DNA of 64,000 nucleotides from Pantoea sp. Ep11b (GCF_040783975.1 NZ_CP160632.1:67108-131107), one strand, 5' to 3'. Positions 27,891 to 38,144 are shown, counted from the stretch's first letter. Notes: generated by a model not told the origin, from the letters alone. Numbers and translations: made by a program.

Positions 27891-29489
27891 ATGCGGACCC
27901 CGACTCTGATGCATCAAGAAAAAATCCGTCTTCGCTCACTGCTGACTTTACTTTCAATTGGCGGGGTTATACTGACCTCGGGTCTGCTGCTGGGCGCGCT
28001 GCTGCTGTTTCAGAAGGCCAACATCGAAGAGAGCCTGCTGGAAGGCAACATTGCGTATGCCAGTAAACTGGCAGACACCACCGATCGCTATCTGGCGACA
28101 GCACAGCGTGAACTGGCGTGGAGCGCCACCCAGATCACGGGGCTCAGCGACACGCAACTGCTGAAAGCGGAAACCGAGCGGCTGCGGATGCAGTCGGGCA
28201 TTTTCAACTCGGTGCTGGTGGTTAACAGTCATGCCATCGTGACCGCCATCTCCCCCGAAAGCCTGAATCTGAAGGGGGTCAGACTCGACTCACCCGCCAG
28301 TCAGCAGGCCATTACGACGCAAAAGCCCTTTATCTCTAATCCTTTTACCTCGGCCTCCGGAAATTATGTGGTGTTCCTGTCTCAGCCGCTCTTCAGCCCG
28401 GAAGGGCATTATCTCGGCTATGTGGGCGGGACGATCTACCTCAAAAAACACAGCATACTGAGTGACATCCTGAGCCAGCATTTCTATACCAAAGGGTCGA
28501 CAGTCAGCGTGGTCAGCAATGACGGGCTGGTTATTTTCAGTCACGATCCGGCGCGCGTGGGCACAAAGATGCCCCTCAGCCCGGCGCTTCAGAAGCAGCT
28601 CGCATCGACCGAGAACGGCCATTTCACGCTGGAACGAGACGGACGGGACTTTCTGACCGGTTACGGAACGCTGCGCAGCACGGGCTGGAACATCTTTGTC
28701 ACCGGCTCCTTTGAAACGGTCAGAACGATTCAGATCAAGTCAGCCGAGAATGCCCTCTGGTTCATTCTGATCATCATCGCCCTGACAGCAGCGATTATTG
28801 CGTCACTGGCCGGGCGAATCGCCTCGCCCCTCGAAAAGCTGGCGGACCAGGTTCGCAACGAGGGCAACGACCCGCAGAGCGGATCTCTTTCGGCGGTGAA
28901 AACCTGGTATTACGAGGCCGATCGGCTGAAAGAGGCCGCGCAGGAGTACCGCTATATCGTTGCCCGGCGTCTGGCGGCGCTGAATAACGAGGCGATGACC
29001 GATCCGCTGACGGGCTTGTGCAACCGGCGCGGTTTTACGGCGCTGGCGACAGCCTCAGACAGCCAGCATGAGCAGTGCGTGATCGCGATTGATATTGACC
29101 ATTTTAAAAAGATTAACGATCTCTACGGGCATGATGCCGGCGATGCGGCACTGGTCAGGCTGGCTTCGTTACTGCGTCAGGCCTGTCGCACAGGCGATGT
29201 TGTCAGCCGGTTCGGCGGCGAGGAGTTTATTCTTTTGCTGCCACACACCACCCTGGCTGACGCCGCCGGTATCGCGGAGCGTATCCGTGAAACCGTCAGC
29301 GCCACGACCTTTCCGTTTGCCGGCACGATGACGATCTCTGCTGGGGTCGCCTCGCTGACAGAGGAGGGGAGTGACCGTGAGTCTCTGATACGGCGTGCCG
29401 ATGAAGCACTCTACAAGGCCAAAGCCGCCGGACGTAACAGGGTGATAATGGCGAGGCCTGAAGGGTTCATCGCCTTTGCCCCGGCCTGA
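27891..29489 (+). CDS. Membrane diguanylate cyclase with dCache-type periplasmic sensor
   Basis: Makes c-di-GMP from GTP at the inner membrane. TM1 lies at about residues 17-40, a periplasmic Cache-like sensor at about 45-310 (YASKLADTTDRYLATAQREL, then SGNYVVFLSQPLF and GYVGGTIYLKKH), TM2 (WFILIIIALTAAIIASLAG) at about 315-335, a HAMP-like linker, and the GGDEF domain from about 395. The active-site loop is RFGGEEF (about residue 442) and an allosteric inhibition site RxxD (RTGD) lies five residues before it, so product inhibition is expected. Start codons at 27792, 27891 and 27909 are all possible; none has a strong Shine-Dalgarno. Confidence 0.9.
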   Translation: MRTPTLMHQEKIRLRSLLTLLSIGGVILTSGLLLGALLLFQKANIEESLLEGNIAYASKLADTTDRYLATAQRELAWSATQITGLSDTQLLKAETERLRMQSGIFNSVLVVNSHAIVTAISPESLNLKGVRLDSPASQQAITTQKPFISNPFTSASGNYVVFLSQPLFSPEGHYLGYVGGTIYLKKHSILSDILSQHFYTKGSTVSVVSNDGLVIFSHDPARVGTKMPLSPALQKQLASTENGHFTLERDGRDFLTGYGTLRSTGWNIFVTGSFETVRTIQIKSAENALWFILIIIALTAAIIASLAGRIASPLEKLADQVRNEGNDPQSGSLSAVKTWYYEADRLKEAAQEYRYIVARRLAALNNEAMTDPLTGLCNRRGFTALATASDSQHEQCVIAIDIDHFKKINDLYGHDAGDAALVRLASLLRQACRTGDVVSRFGGEEFILLLPHTTLADAAGIAERIRETVSATTFPFAGTMTISAGVASLTEEGSDRESLIRRADEALYKAKAAGRNRVIMARPEGFIAFAPA

Positions 29490-29513
29490 TAACGCTTCAG
29501 GGGATGAGGGGGC

Positions 29514-31295
29514 TCAGCACTTGCTGCGAAGTCGCCAGCCGAGCCACTCATCCAGCGCCATTTCCGGCAACGGTCGGGCATAGAAAAAGCCCTGCGCCTG
29601 ATCGCAGCCAAACTCGGTCAGTGCCGTTTCGGTTTCCGCACTCTCCACGCCTTCGGCCAGCACTGTGTAATCCAGATCCTTGAGCATAGCGATTATGCTG
29701 CGGGCAATAACGCGCGAAGCGGTATCCGATGAAATCTCGCTGATCAGCGAGCGGTCGAGCTTGATCACGTCCAGCGGCATGCGTCGCAGATAGCTGATGT
29801 TACTGTAGCCCGTACCGAAATCATCCAGCGAAATTCCGAAGCCACGCAGTTTCAGCATCTCAAGCCCCTGCATCGCGGCCGGGCTTTCCAGGATCCGTTC
29901 GGTCTCCAGACACTCAATGCCCAGCAGCGAAACCGGCAGCTTCGCTCTGATCATCTGATCCTCCAGTTGGTCGGCAAAACCGTCGCGGGAAAAATCGCTG
30001 CTGCTGACGTTAATGGTGACCGGCAGCTGAATATAACTGTCGCGCAGCCGTGCGAGGCGGGTGATAGCCTGATCGGTCACCCAGGCTGTCAGCTCGCTGA
30101 GCAGTTCGGTTTGTCCGGCAAAAGGCAGAAACTGCGCCGGTGAGAGTTCGCCGTGCTGGGGATGTTTCCAGCGGATAAGCGCTTCCAGGCCGATGGGCTT
30201 GCCGCTGTGCAGACAGATTTTAGGCTGATAGGCGAGCCATAGCCCTTTATTCTGGCGGATGGCTGCGGCCAGATCATGCATCAGGGTGAAATCCTGGGTA
30301 TGGCGGGTATCGGTATCCTTGCTGAAAAGCATGGAGGGAACGTCACGGGTAATCGCCTCATGCAGGGCGCTGACGGCACGTCGCAGGATCTCCTGCGGCG
30401 GCAGTTCCCCGGTGTTGAACCCGGCTTCCCCGGTGTGAGTCACCAGCGCTACCGACAGTCCGTCGCCGAGATCGGCGCTGATCCCCGTCAGCTTATCTGC
30501 CACCCAGTTGGCCGTCATCCTGCTCTCCTGACGTGTCAGCAGCGCAAAACGCCCGGTTGCCACCGTGTAGAGCATTTCACCCGGCGCGGGCCGCAGACGC
30601 AGCGGCAGCAGGGTGGCAACATCTTTCAGCAGGCTTTCAACCGGGCCCATTCCCATTGAGCGCGCAAGCTCATAGGCGCGCGGCATATCGATGCAGTCAA
30701 TCAGAACCAGCCGCCGTGGCGTGGTGTCGCCGGAGGCGGCCAGAAACTGCAGATCGCGGATCAGACGCTGACGGTTAGGCAGGCCCGTAACCGGATCGGC
30801 AAAGCCCGCCGAATACCAGGCTTCCAGAAAAGACATTACCAGCGCCGCCAGCATGGTGAGCATCGCCACCTGCTCGCTACCGAAGCGATGAGGTGCCACG
30901 TCGGTGACGCACAACGTTCCCAGAATGAGGCCGGTGCTGCTCTTCAGCGGCACGCCGGCATAGAAGCGAATAAACGGCGCGCCCAGGATCAGCGGATGTT
31001 CCGCAAAGCGTGCGTCGAGCAGCGTATCAGGCACCACCACGATACTGTCACTGTCTACGGCGTAACGGCAGAGCGAATCCTGGCGGGAAGAGTGCGTCAG
31101 CGTGAAATTATGCGCTGCCCTGACGTACTGCATCTCATCATCCAGCACGGAGATAAAACTCCCCGGAATACCGAGCGCCTGGCTGGCCAGCCGGACAAAC
31201 TGCCGCAAAACCTGGTCACGACTTTCGTCGTAACTCAACAGCGCATTCAGCGTGCGCGCGCGGCAATCGTCGTCGCCGCCTGAACATGTAAGCAT
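29514..31295 (-). CDS. GAF-(degenerate GGDEF)-EAL c-di-GMP phosphodiesterase, second copy
   Basis: A 593-residue paralogue of the protein at 8641-10425, colinear throughout: GAF (about 20-165), PVTGLPNRQRLIRDLQ linker, degenerate GGDEF with ATGRFALLTR, and an EAL domain with EALIRWKHP, INVSSSDFSRD, IECLETERI, LDDFGTG, KLDRS, AEGVE and QGFFY. The catalytic set is complete, so phosphodiesterase activity is expected. It is convergent with the membrane diguanylate cyclase (24 bases between stops), placing opposing c-di-GMP enzymes tail to tail. The divergent gene upstream is a chemoreceptor. Confidence 0.92.
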   Translation of the reverse strand: MLTCSGGDDDCRARTLNALLSYDESRDQVLRQFVRLASQALGIPGSFISVLDDEMQYVRAAHNFTLTHSSRQDSLCRYAVDSDSIVVVPDTLLDARFAEHPLILGAPFIRFYAGVPLKSSTGLILGTLCVTDVAPHRFGSEQVAMLTMLAALVMSFLEAWYSAGFADPVTGLPNRQRLIRDLQFLAASGDTTPRRLVLIDCIDMPRAYELARSMGMGPVESLLKDVATLLPLRLRPAPGEMLYTVATGRFALLTRQESRMTANWVADKLTGISADLGDGLSVALVTHTGEAGFNTGELPPQEILRRAVSALHEAITRDVPSMLFSKDTDTRHTQDFTLMHDLAAAIRQNKGLWLAYQPKICLHSGKPIGLEALIRWKHPQHGELSPAQFLPFAGQTELLSELTAWVTDQAITRLARLRDSYIQLPVTINVSSSDFSRDGFADQLEDQMIRAKLPVSLLGIECLETERILESPAAMQGLEMLKLRGFGISLDDFGTGYSNISYLRRMPLDVIKLDRSLISEISSDTASRVIARSIIAMLKDLDYTVLAEGVESAETETALTEFGCDQAQGFFYARPLPEMALDEWLGWRLRSKC

Positions 31296-31641
31296 GGATC
31301 CCTCCGCACCGTCTGGTTACGGAGCGAAATTAAACAGATAAATTTAATGATATGGCGTGATCACTACAGGCAATTTCTTAAAAAGGGAATAGCCCTGACA
31401 GTTTATTTTTTTAGTTCACTGTGCGCCACTCCTGACCAGGATAGCAGGGCTTTTTTCTTTAACGAAATATTTTACTAATCACGATTCTATTATTTTGTCG
31501 TCAGAAACTTTTAATTTCTGAAATACCCTGCCAGGATAGAAGGCATAAAAATAGTGCGCTATATAATAACGCATTAAAGTAGATGACAAAACTCATTATT
31601 GCCTTTTTTAACTACACCAAAACAACATCAGGGAAACCCTC
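31296..31641. other. Divergent AT-rich promoter region
   Basis: About 345 bases between the divergent GAF-EAL and chemoreceptor genes. It must hold both promoters. No sigma-28 element like the one before the first chemoreceptor is present; TAAAGTAG near 31574 lacks a matching -10. Confidence 0.45.
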
Positions 31642-33078
31642 ATGAATTCACTCAGGCATTTCACCATTCGCCGCGTTGTGCTGTGGATGATGATCGTATC
31701 CGTCGGCGTGATTGCGCTGGCGGGCGGTTACAGCAACCAGGTCGTGCGCGATATCTTTCGCCAGACGGAACGCGCCGACCTCCTGTCGCAGCAGCTGAGC
31801 GTGCTGGCGCAGAGTGCTCTCGTTATGCAGAGCGGCCGCCCGGCCGAGAAAGATGCGCTCATTGCCGCGATGCCGGCTGGCCCTGAATGGGATGGTCTGC
31901 GTACAACCCTCCTGGCCGCCCCTGCAGACTTCCCGTCCGCTGCCCGCGAACAGCTTAATCAGCTGACGCAGCAGCTGGCACAAAGTCAGGCTCCGCTCAG
32001 GGCTGACCGCCGTAAGCTGGAAGGCGCACTGCTGGCCGCGCTGCTGATGTCCGTGGCATTGCTGCTGTTCTGTGACCGCTATCTGGTGGTTCATCTGGTG
32101 CGTCCGGTAGGTAAGATCCGCGCGCACCTGAAAGTAATCGCGGACGGCGATCTGACCCGTGAACCTGAAGATCTGGGGCGCAACTGCGTTGGTCAGCTGG
32201 TGCCGCTGGTGAAAGAGATGCAGCACAGTCTGCTGGAAACGGTCAGTGCCATTCACGATAACGCGGCGATCCTTCATCGCGAAGCGGGTGACATTGCTGC
32301 AGGCAATGCGGACCTCTCTGACCGGACTTCGACCCAGGCTGCGGCGCTGGAGCAGACGGCGGCCAGCATGGAGGAGATCACCGTCACCGTACGCAACAAC
32401 GCGCAGAACGCCCGCGAGGCGCGGGAACTGGCCGTCAGCACCACGGATACCACCCGCGAGGGCGTGGCGCTGGTCCGGACAGTCGCGACGGCTATTGCCA
32501 GCATTGCGCAGGGCTCAGAAAAAATCCGCCAGTTCACTGCCACTATCAACGGCATTGCGTTTCAGACCAATATCCTGGCGCTGAACGCCGCCGTCGAAGC
32601 GGCCCGTGCGGGTGAGCAGGGCCGCGGTTTTGCGGTGGTTGCCAGCGAGGTCCGTTCACTGGCGCAGCGCAGCGCGGCCGCCTCTAAAGAGATTGAAGAG
32701 CTGATTACCGAAACGGTCGCGCGTGTCGATGACGGCAGGCGTGCGGCCGAGAGCGCAGGGACCACGATGGAAGCGGTGCTGCGTGGCGTCGGCGGTGTTA
32801 ACGAGCGCATCGGACAGATTGCGCTGGCATCGGATGAGCAGAGTAAGGGGATTGCCCAGGTGACGGTGGCCGTGGCTGAACTGGACCGCGTGACCCAGCA
32901 GAATGCGACGCTGGTTCAGCAGGTTTCTGCAACGGCTGGCAGCCTCAGTGGACAGACCGAAACGCTGGGAAGCGTGATTACGCGTTTTACCCTGCCACAA
33001 CAGCCTGCTTCTGCGGTCAGCAGGCCCGCAGCGCCCGTGGAGCAGCCGGGTGGCTGGGCCGCCTTCAGTCAGGCCTAG
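31642..33078 (+). CDS. Methyl-accepting chemotaxis protein without docking pentapeptide
   Basis: A 478-residue chemoreceptor. TM1 lies at about 10-30, with a short periplasmic domain (about 31-128, rich in Gln and Leu, much smaller than the 4-helix domain of the 221-1879 receptor), TM2 at about 130-150, HAMP, then the signalling coiled coil with [21 protein letters not shown] at the tip. The C-terminus reads GGWAAFSQA and lacks NWETF/NWESF, so it probably depends on other receptors for CheR/CheB docking, like Trg and Tap. AGGGAAA lies upstream of the ATG. The ligand is unknown. Confidence 0.93.
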   Translation: MNSLRHFTIRRVVLWMMIVSVGVIALAGGYSNQVVRDIFRQTERADLLSQQLSVLAQSALVMQSGRPAEKDALIAAMPAGPEWDGLRTTLLAAPADFPSAAREQLNQLTQQLAQSQAPLRADRRKLEGALLAALLMSVALLLFCDRYLVVHLVRPVGKIRAHLKVIADGDLTREPEDLGRNCVGQLVPLVKEMQHSLLETVSAIHDNAAILHREAGDIAAGNADLSDRTSTQAAALEQTAASMEEITVTVRNNAQNAREARELAVSTTDTTREGVALVRTVATAIASIAQGSEKIRQFTATINGIAFQTNILALNAAVEAARAGEQGRGFAVVASEVRSLAQRSAAASKEIEELITETVARVDDGRRAAESAGTTMEAVLRGVGGVNERIGQIALASDEQSKGIAQVTVAVAELDRVTQQNATLVQQVSATAGSLSGQTETLGSVITRFTLPQQPASAVSRPAAPVEQPGGWAAFSQA

Positions 33079-33434
33079 CCTGAACGCCCTCTCATTAAGT
33101 CCGGGCTGGCCGTACGTGTATTAATCGCGGCCAGCTTTCCGGCTTATTTTAAAGATGAATAAATGCGTCATTTATTTTAAGTGTTATTGACGCCGATCAT
33201 CGCAAAGCCATTTTTGCGATTCAGAATGAAAATAATGATTCAAGCCGGGCAGGAATTGTCCGATGAGAACGGAAAATATAATTTCACTTAATTCCAGCAC
33301 GTTTGCTGATTTTTTACGCTTTCCTGACACGAAAAATACCCGGGATTTAAAACTTAACTCAAATTTATATGTTGGCTGCAGGCAGATCCTTCTGTCCGGC
33401 CATCGGATCGGGGCACCGTATGCGGAGCGTTCAT
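33079..33434. other. AT-rich intergenic region
   Basis: About 355 bases without a supported gene, ahead of the small XRE-like gene. Nothing else was recognised. Confidence 0.4.
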
Positions 33435-33674
33435 ATGAGAAATCAGATTTTTCAGCAGCCCGTCGTTGTGCAGCACAACGTGCGTGAACTGCGTAAGGCA
33501 GCCGGACTCTCACAGGAGATTGCGGCAGAGCGGTTTGATCTCAGCCAGCGGGTCTGGCAGACCAAAGAAGCATCGAAAAATCCTGCGCTGCTCAGCCAGG
33601 GGGAATATGAGCTGCTGATGCTGCTGGCCGGAGAGCATCCCTACTATGAGCTGGTCCCGAAACCGAAAAAGTAG
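33435..33674 (+). CDS. Small XRE-like DNA-binding protein, second copy
   Basis: A 79-residue paralogue of the protein at 7292-7531, with the same helix-turn-helix region (NVRELRKAAGLSQEIAAERF, then DLSQRVWQTKEASKNPALLS) and a conserved C-terminal LLMLLAGEHPYYELVP. GGAG lies 7 bases before the ATG at 33435, which is preferred over the longer frame from 33369. It stands between a chemoreceptor and a GGDEF-EAL gene. Target and role are unknown. Confidence 0.8.
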   Translation: MRNQIFQQPVVVQHNVRELRKAAGLSQEIAAERFDLSQRVWQTKEASKNPALLSQGEYELLMLLAGEHPYYELVPKPKK

Positions 33675-34026
33675 GATCGTCAGCCTCTGTTTTCGCTGAA
33701 GTAAAGTTATGTCAGGCCGATATATAGCTAAACGAAGCGCATTATCCCGCTCGTCTGATATGCCCCGGCCGGTTCTGGCTGGCGCGGTCCGCAAACAGGC
33801 GCTGCTGCGTCGCGACCTCTCAGCCGGGCAGAACGTGTTAACTGGCGTCCGCTTCTGGCGGCACCAGCTTTATCGGGCTCTGTGCGGCAATCTGTTGCTG
33901 CCGGGCTCACTGACGGGCCTTTCTTCCGGCAGCGGGTCGGCAGCGCAATCTGTCCGTCCTGTCTGATTGAACGTGTCCTCTTTATGCTGTGTCATGCCGG
34001 CCACAGCAGATAACATCAGAGGGGAG
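33675..34026. other. Intergenic region before the GAF-PAS-GGDEF-EAL gene
   Basis: About 350 bases. Overlapping short frames on both strands have no ribosome-binding site. The downstream coding frame remains open to a TTG at 33967. Confidence 0.4.
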
Positions 34027-36225
34027 ATGACGTTGAAACGTCCCGTTTATCATGATGCCGAGGCCGCTCGCCTCGACGCACTCAAACAGTATCATCTGAT
34101 GGATACACCGCCGACCGATGCGCTGGACCGCCTCACCACGCTGGCCGCGCGCCTGTTTAAGGTGCCGGTCGCCTTTGTGTCGCTGATTGATGAGAAGCGG
34201 CAATTCTTCGCCTCCCGCTACGGTCTGAATATCTCCGGCACCGCGCGTAACGTCGCTTTCTGCAATCATACGCTGGCGAAAGGCGACATCCTCTGTGTGC
34301 CCGATACGCTGAAGGATCCGCGCTTTTGCGACAGTCCGCTGGTGCATGGCTATCCCTTTATCCGCTTTTACGCCGGGATCCCGCTCTCAACCCCCGATGG
34401 TCATCACATTGGCACCGTCTGCCTGACCGACAGCCATCCGCGTGAGCCGCTGACGGCGGAGGATCGGCAGCATCTGGCCGACATCGCCGCCCTGGTGATG
34501 GATCGCATGGAGATGCACCGTCTGGAATTGCTGCGTTACACCAGCCAGCAGCGGCTTCAGGCGATCTCATCGACCTCGCCTGACGCCATTGTCTGCACCG
34601 ACCTGCGGCGCGGCATCATCTTCTGGAATCCGGCCGCGACGGCGCTGTTTGGCTACACCGCCGAAGAGATGCGGGGCCAGTACGTCAGCGAGCTGATTCC
34701 GGCGCGCTGCCAGACCGATTATCGCACCGAACTGGCTCGTATCACCGCGGATGATGCGGCGATCTCTCTGCCGCGCTCGTTACAGATCTGGGGCGTGACC
34801 CGGAATGGTCGCGAATTTCCGGCCGAGGTCTCTTTTTCCGGCTGGTATGAAGAGGGCGAGCGGCTGGTGGGAATGATTATCCGTGATGTCACGGCCCGCT
34901 ATGAGAGTGAAGCGCGACTCTGTGAACTGGCCTCTCTGGATATGCTGACGCGACTCGCCAGCCGCAGCGCCTTTATGGAGCAGGTGGCTCAGCTGACCAA
35001 AGCGGGCGTGCCCTATACGCTACTGATGACCGACCTCGATGGCTTCAAGGAGGTCAATGACACGCTGGGACATGCCGCCGGGGATGCGCTGCTGTGTCAC
35101 GTCGCCGAACAGATTCGGGCGGTCTGTACCAGCGCCGTAACGGCTGCGCGTCTGGGCGGTGATGAATTTGTGATCCTGCTGGCGGGTGGCAGCGCCGAAG
35201 CGGCAATCATGGCGGAAAAACTGATTGCGGCCGTGCAGACGCCGTTCCGTTACCACGACTCACCCGTTGTGGTGGGAGCCAGCACTGGCATCGCCTCTTA
35301 TCCTGAGCATGGCCGCGATCCCTCTTCGGTGATGTCTGCCGCGGACCTGGCGCTCTATCGCGCCAAGGCCTCGGGCAAAGGGTGCAGCATTCTGTTTATG
35401 CCCGCATTCCGGGATGCCGAACAGCAGCGTCGTCGCTTTGAGCGCGAACTGGAAACGGCGGTACGGCAGCAGCAGTTCACGCTTTATTATCAGCCCCGCT
35501 ACGACGTGGAAAGCGGCAGACTCGTGGGCTGCGAGACCCTGGTGCGCTGGCAGCATCCGACGCGCGGCTTGCTGTTGCCCGCGGAGTTCATCGGTATGCT
35601 GGTGAAGAGTCCGCTTTCCGTCACGCTCGGGGAGTGGATTATCCGCAGTGCGCTGGCTCAGGTCCGGCAGTGGCAGGTGCGTTTTCCCGCGCTTCGCGTC
35701 AGCATCAACCTGTTTCCGCGTCAGCTGACCGGACAGACGCTGGAAGCGGTGATCCGTGAAAGCGCCGGAGGCGATGCCGGTTTCGTCGAGCTGGAGGTGG
35801 ATGAGCCGCTGCTGGCGGTGCTGGTGCAGGATATGCCCGCGCAGGTGGAGGCCGTGCGCCGGACGGGCGCCTCCTTTGTTATCGATCACTACGGTCGGAC
35901 GCTGGGGGCGCTTAATCTGCTGCGCTACAGCTTTGTGTCGGGCTTCAAGATCGATAAGTCGCTGACGCTGGAACTGGATTCCAGTATGCGGGTGCGGATG
36001 ATGTTTCGCGCCATGACCGCGCTGGGGAAAAGCCTGGGTATTCAGGTCGCGGCAGAAGGCGTGGAGGAGAAAGATCAGATCGCTTTTGTCACGACAGCCG
36101 GATGCAACGTGATGCAGGGAAATGGGTTATGTCAGCCACTGACGCCAGAGGACTTTGAGGCGATGCTGGATCAGGAAGCCCCTGTGCTGCCTGCTGTCAG
36201 CGGTTACGGCGTCACGCCACGCTGA
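34027..36225 (+). CDS. GAF-PAS-GGDEF-EAL protein, probable diguanylate cyclase
   Basis: Soluble 732-residue hybrid. GAF lies at about 25-175 (VAFVSLIDEKRQFFASRYGL, FCNHTLAKGDILCVPDTLKD), PAS at about 180-300 (STSPDAIVCTDLRRGIIFWN), GGDEF at about 310-465 with intact ARLGGDEF and no RxxD inhibition site, and EAL at about 480-725. The EAL domain looks inactive: EAL is ETL, LDDFGTG is IDHYGRT and the ELTE-type Glu region is ELEVDE. Net activity is therefore probably c-di-GMP synthesis without product feedback. Start: ATG 34027 is given, but a TTG at 34033 has better spacing from AGGGGAG, and the frame is open to 33967. Confidence 0.9.
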   Translation: MTLKRPVYHDAEAARLDALKQYHLMDTPPTDALDRLTTLAARLFKVPVAFVSLIDEKRQFFASRYGLNISGTARNVAFCNHTLAKGDILCVPDTLKDPRFCDSPLVHGYPFIRFYAGIPLSTPDGHHIGTVCLTDSHPREPLTAEDRQHLADIAALVMDRMEMHRLELLRYTSQQRLQAISSTSPDAIVCTDLRRGIIFWNPAATALFGYTAEEMRGQYVSELIPARCQTDYRTELARITADDAAISLPRSLQIWGVTRNGREFPAEVSFSGWYEEGERLVGMIIRDVTARYESEARLCELASLDMLTRLASRSAFMEQVAQLTKAGVPYTLLMTDLDGFKEVNDTLGHAAGDALLCHVAEQIRAVCTSAVTAARLGGDEFVILLAGGSAEAAIMAEKLIAAVQTPFRYHDSPVVVGASTGIASYPEHGRDPSSVMSAADLALYRAKASGKGCSILFMPAFRDAEQQRRRFERELETAVRQQQFTLYYQPRYDVESGRLVGCETLVRWQHPTRGLLLPAEFIGMLVKSPLSVTLGEWIIRSALAQVRQWQVRFPALRVSINLFPRQLTGQTLEAVIRESAGGDAGFVELEVDEPLLAVLVQDMPAQVEAVRRTGASFVIDHYGRTLGALNLLRYSFVSGFKIDKSLTLELDSSMRVRMMFRAMTALGKSLGIQVAAEGVEEKDQIAFVTTAGCNVMQGNGLCQPLTPEDFEAMLDQEAPVLPAVSGYGVTPR

Positions 36226-36261
36226 CCGGTTCGTCCTGTACGGCGGCGCGCTGGCCACTCA

Positions 36262-36828
36262 TCAGCGTGCTGCTGGCCGGTATTCCTCTTTCAGCAAGCC
36301 GAAGATCCAGTCATCCTGCCATCTGCCGTCGAGAAAGAAGTTCTGCCGTAAGGTGCCTTCCTGAATAAAACCGGCCGACAGCAGGGTCCGGCATGATGCC
36401 GCGTTACCCGCCGTGACGGTGGCGACCATTTTACGGTAATTCTGCTGCTCAAAGCAGAAGGCGATCGTGGCCCGCAGCGACTCGCTGCCGTAGCCTTTAC
36501 CCTGCGCCTCTGCGGCCAGCAGAAAACCCGCCTCAGCTATCCCGTCTCCGCGATCGATAAACCCGCACAGGCCCACCGGAAGCCCGGAGGTTTTCTCCTC
36601 AATCACCAGACACAGCCAGTGCGGACAGCCCCTGTACCAGGCGGGCAGCCGCACATCAAAAGAGTGTGTTCTGATCTCTTCGGCGCTGCGCGGGTCGCTG
36701 ATGTATTGCATCACCGATCGGTCCTGACTGACTGCCAGATAGAAAGGCCAGTCCTGCTGACGCAGCGGACGGTAGGTGAGGCGGGGCGAGATTACCTGTG
36801 GCGGGGTTTCAGACGCGTCCGTTGACAT
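36262..36828 (-). CDS. GNAT acetyltransferase, RimJ/RimL type
   Basis: A 188-residue acetyltransferase of the RimJ/RimL ribosomal-protein-acetyltransferase type. The N-terminal RLTYRPLRQQDWPFYLAVSQD is the usual opening. The acetyl-CoA loop AEAQGKGYGSESLRATIAF (Q/G-x-G-x-G/A) lies at about 118-136, and NAASCRTLLSAGFIQEGTLRQNF is the family C-terminal motif. AGGAAG lies 7 bases before the ATG at 36828; a longer frame to 36933 has no such site. The substrate cannot be inferred. It is divergent from the flavin oxidase-like gene at 37081. Confidence 0.9.
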   Translation of the reverse strand: MSTDASETPPQVISPRLTYRPLRQQDWPFYLAVSQDRSVMQYISDPRSAEEIRTHSFDVRLPAWYRGCPHWLCLVIEEKTSGLPVGLCGFIDRGDGIAEAGFLLAAEAQGKGYGSESLRATIAFCFEQQNYRKMVATVTAGNAASCRTLLSAGFIQEGTLRQNFFLDGRWQDDWIFGLLKEEYRPAAR

Positions 36829-37080
36829 GCGGTCACTTCCTGGGAATCGGATTAGTGAGGTGATGGAGCAAAAATACCACACTATTAAAGACGAACGGCA
36901 GGCGATCGCGTCACGATGCGAAGCGCCACGCAAGGTCGGGATATTTTCCTGTTTTTCGCATTCGCCTCTGCTGGCGACTGCTCACAGGAGTTATTCATAA
37001 CTGTGCTGGCAGGTCATCTTCACGCTTCATTGCTACGCTTAGTCCGATAGCTGAATGTTGACGCTGATGAGAGTAGCCCT

Positions 37081-37650
37081 ATGGATCTGAAAACGTTTGA
37101 AGCTGACGCCTGGACGGGACTGATGGACGCGGCCGCCGATCCGCACGCCGGATTCCGCTATGTGACGCTCTGCACGGCCGATACCGCGCAGCGGCCTCAG
37201 GCGCGCATCGTGGTACTGCGCGAATGCGATGATGCGCGCCGGAGGCTGACATTTCATACCGATGTCCGCAGCCCGAAATGGCAGGAGATGGCGGCGAACC
37301 CGCAGGTCACCGTACTGGGATATTGCCATGAGCGCCGCCTGCAACTGCGCCTGGCCGGGCAGGTTCACCTTTATGCGGCAGGCAGTGAGATCGCCCGCAA
37401 TACCTGGCGTGCGCTGCCGTCGCATACCCGGCAGACATACAGCGGTGGAGCGCCTGGCGGGGTGCGGGTAACAGCGCATCAGCCAGATGAATTAACGGAC
37501 CCGGAAGCCGGAGAATCCCGCTTCGGCGTGGTGATCCTTCACACCAGCAGGCTTGACGCTTATCAGCTTCAGCGAAATGACAACCAGCGCGCGCTGTTTC
37601 GCTATGCCGCTGAGGGGGCATTACTGGCAAGCGAGTGGATTAATCCGTAA
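37081..37650 (+). CDS. Pyridoxamine 5'-phosphate oxidase-like FMN-binding protein
   Basis: A 189-residue split-barrel flavoprotein of the PNPOx-like superfamily. FRYVTLCTADTAQRPQARIVVLREC (strands 1-2) and LTFHTDVRSPKWQEMAANPQ (the Arg-Ser-x-Lys FMN phosphate-binding motif, about residues 60-75) are characteristic. The C-terminal R-W substrate motif of true PdxH is absent, so this is a relative of unknown substrate rather than pyridoxine biosynthesis. Spacing of a GAGAG element supports the ATG. A 35-codon small frame with a strong ribosome-binding site follows 15 bases after the stop. Confidence 0.88.
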   Translation: MDLKTFEADAWTGLMDAAADPHAGFRYVTLCTADTAQRPQARIVVLRECDDARRRLTFHTDVRSPKWQEMAANPQVTVLGYCHERRLQLRLAGQVHLYAAGSEIARNTWRALPSHTRQTYSGGAPGGVRVTAHQPDELTDPEAGESRFGVVILHTSRLDAYQLQRNDNQRALFRYAAEGALLASEWINP

Positions 37651-37665
37651 GGGGAGCTGACAGTG

Positions 37666-37773
37666 ATGATTCTGCTTATCGAACACTATGCGCAGAAACC
37701 TTTTCTCATCAGGACATCCGATCCGGCAGACGCGATTAAAATTTGCAGGGAGCAGCTGAGACTGATCGTATGA
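37666..37773 (+). CDS. Candidate 35-aa small protein
   Basis: A short frame that begins MILLIEHYAQKPFLIRTSDP and ends QLRLIV. AAGGGGAG ends 9 bases before the ATG (6 before an in-frame GTG at 37663), and the gap to the preceding flavoprotein stop is only 15 bases, so it would be cotranscribed. I do not recognise it. It may be a genuine small protein or the truncated head of a lost gene. Confidence 0.4.
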   Translation: MILLIEHYAQKPFLIRTSDPADAIKICREQLRLIV

Positions 37774-38144
37774 GATCTGTTACCGGCAACCGGGCACCCT
37801 GATTGCGTTCATGAAGGGCTGAACAACAGGCGCGAGCTGCCGCTTCCGATGATCCGCCCCCCCTTGTGTCAGGTGCGGAAGAAGAGCCAGCCAGAATACC
37901 GGTTCCGGGTCCGTTCAGGAAATCCCCCCGCCTCCTGAGATGAGAGCCGGTTAATGCGGCACCTCTCCTCCCGCATCAAATACCTCCCCATTGCGTTGTA
38001 CATCCCAGGATCCCTGACTACCCTTGCCTGGGTGCCGGGGCCGGAGCGGGCCGCATCGCCTGAACACCCAATCGGCCATCACCACTTTCAGCGACTACCG
38101 GCAGGCGAGCCTTAGCCTGCCAGAGATGATCAAACAGGGACATC
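37774..38144. other. Intergenic region upstream of uvrA-like gene
   Basis: About 370 bases. A 52-codon frame from about 37953 and a frame that ends inside the next gene both look degenerate; this may be remnant coding DNA. No RNA gene or terminator was recognised. Confidence 0.4.

Noticed and set aside
31574..31600. Possible sigma-28 promoter before the second chemoreceptor
   Set aside because: TAAAG is present but the expected GCCGATAA at 11 bases is replaced by an unrelated sequence.
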